A stretch of 64,000 bases of DNA from Liolophura sinensis (Eukaryota; Mollusca; Polyplacophora; Chitonida; Chitonidae): positions 8,621,606-8,685,605 of the forward strand of contig NC_088305.1 in the NCBI RefSeq assembly GCF_032854445.1, read 5' to 3'. Position 1 is the first letter of the stretch; every line of letters begins with the position of its first letter. The notes below the pieces were generated by a model. It ran no database searches. It had not been told where the DNA came from and was given only the letters and a program-made list of their open reading frames with translations. Positions 58,001-64,000 of the stretch are shown here, in pieces. Position numbers and translations under genes: made by a program.

Positions 58001-61000
58001 ACTATAGTCATCAGTGTCTATATCTGGTAAATTACACAAGTCAAATATAGTAAAACATGACGTAACTGCACTGTTTCTCCGCGTTCCCATCACTTTGTGA
58101 GCCATACATGTATCTCGACACTAAAGCTTTCTTTAATTGTCTTTCAGTTCGTTGCCTACTTTTACAACAGGGTATGTTAAATCATACGTGTTTCCACTCC
58201 CTGTCCTTTTGACTTTAAGTGTCACATCTCTGAAAACTGCTGGCCCTGGGTATCCAGTGAAATTGTTTGCCTTGAATGTGTTTACTTCTGCTTCACAGTC
58301 AAAAGTGTCTACTTTCATGTCGGAACATTTCACTGTTGAGACTAAAGTATCGACGCTCACATCATCACTTTGTAGTAAACTACTTAAACATGACACAACT
58401 GCTAAAACACTTGAGAACAACAAATGTAAATAACACAATGTTCTCATCCAGCAGCTTGTCCAGAAACCCTGTAGCCTTTGCTTTAGTTTCGTTGCATTGG
58501 GCGTTGTCTCGCTGGCACTCATGCAGCTGTGTGCACTGCGCAGCATAATTCCTGTCAACTGCTTAAATAACACGCTCCTGATGTGCCACCCACCTGGTGC
58601 CTTTGATGTTCAATAGTTCACAGGGGCCTCCGTGGCTCAGTCGGTTAGCGCGCTAGCGCAGCGTAATGACCCAGGAGCCTCTCACCAATGCGGTCGCTGT
58701 GAGTTCAAGTCCAGCTCATGCTGGCTTCCTCTCCGGCCGTAAGTGGGAAGGTTTGTCAGCAACCTGCTGATGGTCGTGGGTTTCCCCCAGGGCTGTGCCC
58801 GGTTTCCACCCACCATAATGCTGGCCGCCGTCGTATAAGTGAAATATTCTTGAGTATGGCGTAAAACACCAATCAAATAAATAAATAAATAAATAAATCA
58901 ATAGTTCACCTGTTGTCTTCAGCATACAAAATTGCAGGTTTGCTCTTGTCATAAAAAGGACATAACCCACTGGGCAGTTCGTGTACCTCAGCATATAAAG
59001 GTATGGTCTGGGTTGCATCTTTAAATGCTAACTCTAGCCTATCGTTAGCACAGTGAAATGACAAGATTCCTTTGATATCCTCTTCTTGGACCAGTTTACA
59101 GAAGTTTTTCATAACTGAAGGCCCATCCGTTGCCAACTAGGATGCATTTGGATTTAACGTTTATGCCAAGATCTTCAAATGTTTTGAGGCAACATTTGCC
59201 TCAAACCTTCCGCAGTAGTGCGTCCTGTAATGCTTTTTATTTTTACAAAGCTAGAACATGGCTCAAAGTTCAGATCTATGTAGGAAACAAAAAATAACTG
59301 TTCTTCCAAGTTTGCCTAGTCTGCTGAGCCATCCAGGGCCACTGAAATAAATTCCGAGGAGTTTATTGCATGGACTGTACCATCAAGTTCACACTTTGTA
59401 ATATATTTAATGAAAGTCTTGGCCTCTTTGTCATTGTTATAATGCTTTGTAACTGAAATGCCACTGAATTCCTTCGCAAAAGTGACCTGTTGGAGTGCAT
59501 TTAACAAAGGGAAATCAGCAAATGGTCTTTCATTTTGTCCAATAAAAAATGCAGTTCCAAAAAGTTTCTCAAGTAAATCTTGTTCATTTTGGTCCATATT
59601 TGATATGGCTTTGACAGTTGGCTTATCGGAGGTGGTAAGCTTGGAACTAAGCATGGCCGTTGAGTTGAGTTTATGGGCAGAACTAACTTCATGCTCACGG
59701 ACATTTTCTATGCACAGCATGTCGCAGCATGTGACAGGCTTATCTGCAGCGTCCTTCCCGAATTCCCTGCATATTCTGCAGAACATTCTCTCTGAATTAA
59801 ATCCTAGAGGGTCTCTGTTCTTCTTTCTCACGCTTCAGAGAATTTAAAAACCCCGAGTTTTTTTCCGTCCTGAGATGTCGTGGTGTCGTCCATAACACCA
59901 GGCCTCCCTTCGTGACCAGACTGACTCTGATTTCAGTTTCAGGTCTATCGTGGTCCCTCTCACTAGTACTTGTAGAAGCTGTGTGTTCAGTCTGTTCAGT
60001 GGGTGCATCTTGCAATCTTGCTATTTCAAATAGCGAAACATTTTTGTGACGAATGGCGTCTGAGGATACTCAGTAGGAGTTATTCCCCTTAGACATGCAC
60101 ATAAAATGTAGTAAAGAGGAACTCTTAACATCGGAAATCAGACTGCTTTCCCTGAACGTAAGCGTAAATATGATTGGTTGTTAACGGTACGTTTTAGCCA
60201 CTCAGTAATGCTCTTACTGTAACTTGTAACTTCAAACACGGATTGTGTGTTCGACATTTTTAAAATCTTTATTAAAATGAAAACCGAGCTTAGTAAAACC
60301 TACTCTGCGCTTTCCCACAGCAGAACCCTATACAGTCATGCATGGAGCTATGGTGATAAATGGTCATAGGCTTCTAAAATCTACTTGACACAGTGACAGG
60401 TAATATTTTTCGTGACTTTACACGCTGAAAAGTCACCTGTCATCGACAGGCAGACAGGCATTATTTCCATCCCTGCATGGTTACTAGCTCATTTAATTAT
60501 CACCTTCAACAGGCTCTGCTCAGTTTCCTCTCACCATAATGCTGCCTGCCATCGTACAAGCGAAATATTCTTGAGTACAACGCAAAACACCAATCAAATA
60601 AATAAATAAATTTTAACTTTCTGTAGTTACCAACTCGCCTATCAACTCACATTGCTGTCAACACGGTTATCAATTCACCTAATTATAACCTCACCTGGAT
60701 AAAAATTCACCTAATGATCACTTCACCTGGTTATCAACTCAACCAGTTATCAACTGATCAAATTATAACCCCACCGAATTATAACTTCACCTGGTTATCA
60801 ATTCAACCAGTTATCAACAGATCAAATTATAACCCCACCTAATTATCACTTCACCTGGCTATCAACTCAACCAGTTATCAACAGATCAAATTATAATCCC
60901 ACCTAATTATAACTTCACCTGGTTATCAATTCAACCAGTTATCAACAGATCAAATTATAACCCCACCTAATTATCACCTCACCTGGCTATCAACTCAACC

Positions 61001-63574
61001 AGTTATCAACAGATCAAATTATAACCCCACCTAATTATCACTTCCCCTGGTTATCAGCTCACCTCGTTATCACTACAGAGTGACTGTGCAAGATCCATCA
61101 TCCCTGTGGTGTGTGAGTGAGGTTCCCGCATCAGCCCCTCAAACATATCTGTGCCAAAACAAAACACACAGCCATTAATTCAGTCTTCGAAAATCAAATG
61201 TCTCCCTTCCTGACTTAGACTGATATTTACATGTAAATTATATGAATTTTGTCCATGAATAAGTTGCCCATTTTCCTTGATTCTGGGGGTTCTATTGATT
61301 TTAGAAATGTTTTTTGATGTTTGCTTGGAAGGTAGAGTGATATCTTACTGGGAAAAAGTGAATTTTAGCACCAGAGACAATATCTCATGATATTTATTTG
61401 CCTCTCAAAATGTTCTTTTGTGGTCAAACTTTTAGGTTATTTATGGTATGTAGGTATTTAATTTTATTATCGTAAACCGCTTAGAGTCACAAGGCCCCAC
61501 GAGCAGTGAGTGCATGGGAATTTACAAATTCCCAATGTCCACAGCTGGGTTTGAACCTGCCCCTCTTGTATCCTATGGGTGAAAGGCGAACGCCTCTAAC
61601 CACTAGATCACTGCCTGTTACCTGTCTACATGTCACCCTAAGTCCTACTATATCTGGCCATATATGCCATGCACAATGAAAATATTACAGTCCAACAAAA
61701 TACACCCACCTTTAGTGAGGCTCAACATTTCCTTATCCTGATTATCATAGGTGCTGGACCTGGGGGTGGTGGGTTGGCTGTCATGGCCGTGTGGGGAGCT
61801 ACCACTGGTGTTGGCGGAGTGCACAGAGCTGCGAGATGTAGCCCGGGCGTCTGCCGTTGTGCCATACATGTCCAGAGCTGTGGCCGTTTTCTGGAGGACC
61901 GGGGACGCCGTGTAGGGTTGGCTTGTCCGGCGTGCCATGTTACTCGGTACTGGATTGGCCAATAGGGCCGAGGTTGACATGGTGGTATGAAGCCTAGGCT
62001 TGGCCACACTGGCTTTACATACGTCCACGTGCAAATTGAGTGGGTTCGCGTGCGGGTGGAGGCCCGGCAGTCTTCCATGCTGGCCACCCGGGTGCATGGG
62101 GACATTCGGCGGCGGCAACTGCTGGGTAACTGGGGTATCCACAGATGATCCAACTGTCGGGGGAGACCCAGACCCAAACATATCAGAGCTGTTGAACACT
62201 GTGTCCACACGATCGTCTGCTGGGATCGTCACAGAGATATTGGGTGAGGATTTGGAGCGTGGCTTGACTGAGTGGGTGCTGCTCATTGTCTCCTCGTCCG
62301 ACTGAAGCCTCTCCCCGAAGACAGGCTCCTCAAACACTGGTAGCTTTGGCAGGCAGGACAGGGTGCTGGCAATCTCGCCCTTGTCTTGCACGTACTCCAG
62401 GATATGGTGCTGAGGGTCACTGTTATTCCAGCTGTTTGTAGCCGGCGCATTATTAGAGGTCTGACTGGGCACACTGGAGTTTGTCTCCGCAGGATTTTCC
62501 AAGGGTACAACAAGAGGAATTGGCAATGCTGTTGTTGACACTGTAGTTGATGTGACTTTGACTTCTGTCGTCACTGTGACCGCTGCAAGTTCTGCACCTT
62601 GTGCAGACTCACCAGGACCTCCTCTGTCACTGACCTCTGTCTGACCTTGGTTTGGGTAATTGACAGTTGGCAAGCCCTGCCCATTTCCAGGTCCAGACTC
62701 ATCTGGCCCACTCCCTCGGAGTGGCTGATCACCAGACATACAGCCAGGGGCAATGGAGTTCACTGTCGAAAAGAGGGTTTCTCCTGTTGATATAAAAAAA
62801 ACAAGGACAAGGCATGAAAGAAAGAAACAAACAAAAAAAAATCAATTAACGCAAAATTGCAATATTTGCGACTATGAACCTGCAACAAGACTACCACAAA
62901 TGCTTTTGTGTCCTCTTGCACTCAGATGTCGGGTTAAGTGAAAAGGCCATGTTAAAAAATAGGAAGCCAAAAGTTTCAAATGATCTAACGACACAGCAAC
63001 TTGTGGCAGCTAAAAATATTTTTAAAACTATGACACACACCAAATTTTCTTGAGAAATTCTTTAACATGATAATGAATCTATATTCTAACCCCTAATCAA
63101 AAACATTTTTCCAGCCCTTTAAAAGCCCTAATAAACTTTCCAGGAACTTTAGTATGAGTATATTCTCCTACAGCGATAATGCCAGTCTACTATGGCAATT
63201 TAAATACTAGCCAGTTTAAGATAATACGATGTTGATACCTCAAATACATAGTACATGTACTGTACAATCCAGTATAATTTCTGCAAAATCTACTTTTAAC
63301 AAACATGGTTACCCTACAGTTGTACAGGTGGAGTGAATAATTTTTTTCTCTTGCCAGAATGAGCTTCAGCATGAGTGCTTTCCACACTCAACTCAGCATC
63401 CAATCAAATCTCAGCATTACCTGCAGGGTGGCACTCCAGGTTGATGGCCTGTAACAATTCATGGGCGTATGGCCGACTCTCCACATCTAGGGTCCAGCCA
63501 AGCTGTATCAGCTTTTGGATGTCCTCAGTCACATTTCTTGGCATATCTTCTAGTGGTGGAGAGTTTTTCGAAAT
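52015..63574 (-). CDS. MAP3K14: MAP3K14 (NIK)-like kinase, last six coding exons (566 aa, 5' part outside)
   Basis: Exons are 63574-63421, 62783-61710, 61148-61063, 55859-55766, 53855-53737 and 52188-52015 (TAA). All are GT-AG and in phase; the gene enters from the right edge. Exon 1 in view ends a kinase domain: SPPLEDMP, then IQKLIQLGWTLDVESRPYAH, with the subdomain XI Arg. The 1074-nt exon encodes a Ser/Thr/Pro-rich linker with an RSKSSP 14-3-3-type motif and an SDEE TRAF-type motif, both short and weak. The last two exons form a compact domain: EELIAQVRIRDVNTEWRDV, FKRFFVLHQDGSIVDM, then QTWFIQDHKLHWD. Its spacing matches the NIK C-terminus, which in vertebrates contributes to binding IKK-alpha and p100. 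NIK drives non-canonical NF-kB signalling. The exon chain is firm; the NIK name rests on by-eye alignment of both ends. Confidence 0.68.
52430..53345. repeat. 49-bp satellite with higher-order structure, in the kinase gene's last intron
   Basis: About 18-19 units carry CATCAGATCTCCAA, GGGCTCTATAGTAAC and AGTACACAAACCC. A variant pair (ATATATCAGATC with GGACTTATAGTAAC) recurs at 52439 and 52830. The 391-bp offset equals about eight units, so part of the array expanded as an eight-unit block. It lies between the last two coding exons. Confidence 0.92.
54358..54450 (-). repeat. SINE tail fragment
   Basis: The minus-strand tail (TACTGAAGAATATTTCACTT on plus) ends inside the core at GGCGGGAGGAAACCG. 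Confidence 0.82.
54745..54910. repeat. 27-bp minisatellite, about six units
   Basis: The unit contains CATTTGGTGAGGTGCATGTT and CCCACAG. Its length is divisible by 3, so several frames stay open on both strands; those ORFs are repeat artefacts. Confidence 0.93.
55929..56142 (-). repeat. SINE with target-site duplication, truncated in the tRNA head
   Basis: Minus-strand tail, core (with a 5-bp insertion near the CGACCAGG step) and B-box side. The 13-bp duplication GGAGAAGTTTTTA lies at 55916-55928 and 56143-56155. It is 57 bp upstream of the kinase exon at 55859-55766, reading that gene's strand. Confidence 0.95.
56230..56412 (-). repeat. SINE with internal core deletion
   Basis: The minus-strand tail and core start join directly to the CAGC(A)AGAG-GAATTCACAGCGAC head side, losing about 70 bp of core. 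Part of the tRNA head remains to GCATCACGCTGG. Confidence 0.85.
57545..60020 (-). mobile_element. hAT-superfamily transposase fossil (ZNF862-like)
   Basis: Minus-strand pieces appear in hAT order but with frameshifts and stops. A zinc-finger-like start (MFCRICREFGKDAADKPV, then VREHEVSSAHKL) lies at 59.83-59.6 kb. A transposase body continues to 59.3 kb (LLEKLFGTAFFIGQNERPF, SSEFISVALDGSAD), with middle parts at 59.1-58.9 and 58.6-57.8 kb. The C-terminal dimerisation block AFVERSYSVMNRVKSDRRSR lies near 57.7 kb. This resembles the ZNF862/ZMYM-like branch of hAT proteins. A SINE splits the middle at 58622-58897. The element lies in the kinase gene intron between 61063 and 55859. No terminal repeats were identified. 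Confidence 0.78.
58622..58897 (+). repeat. Full-length SINE nested in the hAT fossil
   Basis: The complete 276-bp element has A box TGGCTCAGTCGG, B box GTTCAAGTCC, core, and a tail ending in five AAAT units. The 12-bp duplication TCAATAGTTCAC lies at 58610-58621 and 58898-58909. The hAT reading continues across the join once the SINE is set aside, so the SINE is younger. This is the best reference copy in the window. Confidence 0.97.
60510..60612 (+). repeat. SINE 3' fragment
   Basis: Only the last part of the core (GTTTCCTCTCACCATAATGC) and the tail with AAATA repeats remain. Confidence 0.85.
60640..61075. repeat. 64-bp minisatellite overlapping a kinase splice donor
   Basis: Units contain ATCAACTCAACCAG, TTATCAACAGATCAAATTAT and ACCCCACCTAATTATCACTT, then CACCTGG. 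Five to six units are clear, with older half-units at 60640-60760. The array runs into the 3' end and donor of the kinase exon at 61148-61063, whose minus-strand boundary GATAACGAG/GTGAGC resembles GATAACCAGGTGAA in the units. Confidence 0.88.
61479..61612 (-). repeat. tRNA-like SINE head, third family
   Basis: On the minus strand GTGATCTAGTGGTTAGAGG (A-box region) and GGCAGGTTCAAACCCAGC (B box) are spaced as in a tRNA. An AT-rich body follows. It differs from the abundant SINE. No complete acceptor stem is seen, so it is not called a tRNA gene. Confidence 0.55.
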
Positions 63575-64000
63575 CTGTATAAAGCACAGGAGATGAAATC
63601 CAAGTACCGCACAAGAAAACGTACTTTCACCAAAAATAGTTATCAAATCCATCAGCTGTCAAAGGAACCTAGTCACAGTCAGATTGTTTACAAGGAATGA
63701 ATAATAATGTTAAAGAGATGTGAACAAATATCATAAACCTGCCTAGTCTGGTTCTCTGATGTACTCTGCGTACCTCGAATGTGACGTCAGGTACTACGAC
63801 TGGTCACTTAAAAACACATCATGATTCATGGAAGGGTTGTTGCGATGTGTTAACGCTAGAATTTGACCAGAACAGTCACATATCGGAAACAATGACCCGA
63901 GGTCAACAATGACGTCACTGAACCAGATGTATCTTCAACTGAAGAGATTAACATCATCTGACATCAGGAGCAGGGAACAAGCCAAAAACCTGCCCCGTAT

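Noticed and set aside
58622-58720. Functional tRNA gene at the SINE heads (also 45548, 34220, 61479)
   Set aside because: A and B boxes are present, but the acceptor stem does not close and the sequence runs on into SINE body with target duplications.

Overview
This is animal nuclear DNA, most likely from a mollusc or a related lophotrochozoan. Genes are split by GT-AG introns, intergenic DNA is AT-rich, and about 25 copies of one tRNA-derived SINE are scattered through it. That SINE's core resembles the conserved SINE core (Nin-DC type) known from molluscs and other marine invertebrates. No prokaryotic feature is present. All homology calls were made by eye from translated exons; no database search was possible.

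Left part (1-5 kb) is a transposon graveyard. It holds a broken minus-strand ORF resembling a protein of large self-replicating DNA transposons, a (TATAG)n microsatellite, and a decayed DIRS-like tyrosine-recombinase retrotransposon.

Middle-left part (6-26 kb) carries the most unusual content: three paralogous two-coding-exon genes for small secreted proteins of 139-141 aa. Each has a signal peptide, eight conserved cysteines and a chain ending exactly in Cys-Cys. I recognise no known family. Gene 1 is on the minus strand; genes 2 and 3 are on the plus strand. They lie in recognisably duplicated blocks, with gene 1 inverted relative to gene 2. They share a TATA-like box, a short non-coding first exon, a 5'UTR intron and a phase-0 coding intron. 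The 5'UTR intron of gene 1 has expanded into a 57-bp minisatellite.

The stretch from 26 to 31 kb is intergenic, with SINEs, a Tc1-like transposase scrap, a short duplicated segment and other dispersed repeats.

Right part (31.7-64 kb) has two genes on the minus strand, one behind the other. Nearest the left is a complete ten-coding-exon CATIP orthologue (ciliogenesis-associated TTC17-interacting protein; 392 aa, 48351 to 31710). Upstream of it, entering from the right edge, are the last six coding exons (566 aa) of a kinase best matching MAP3K14/NIK: the end of the kinase fold, a long Ser/Thr/Pro-rich linker and a conserved C-terminal domain, ending at 52015. Their introns hold SINEs with clean target-site duplications, a hAT transposase fossil with a SINE nested in it, fold-back elements, a MADF-like exon stranded inside a long inverted repeat, a miniature transposon, and three minisatellites. 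In two places a tandem repeat has grown out of an exon's splice-donor boundary. The two genes have no obvious joint function; CATIP acts in actin organisation and ciliogenesis, and NIK in non-canonical NF-kB signalling.
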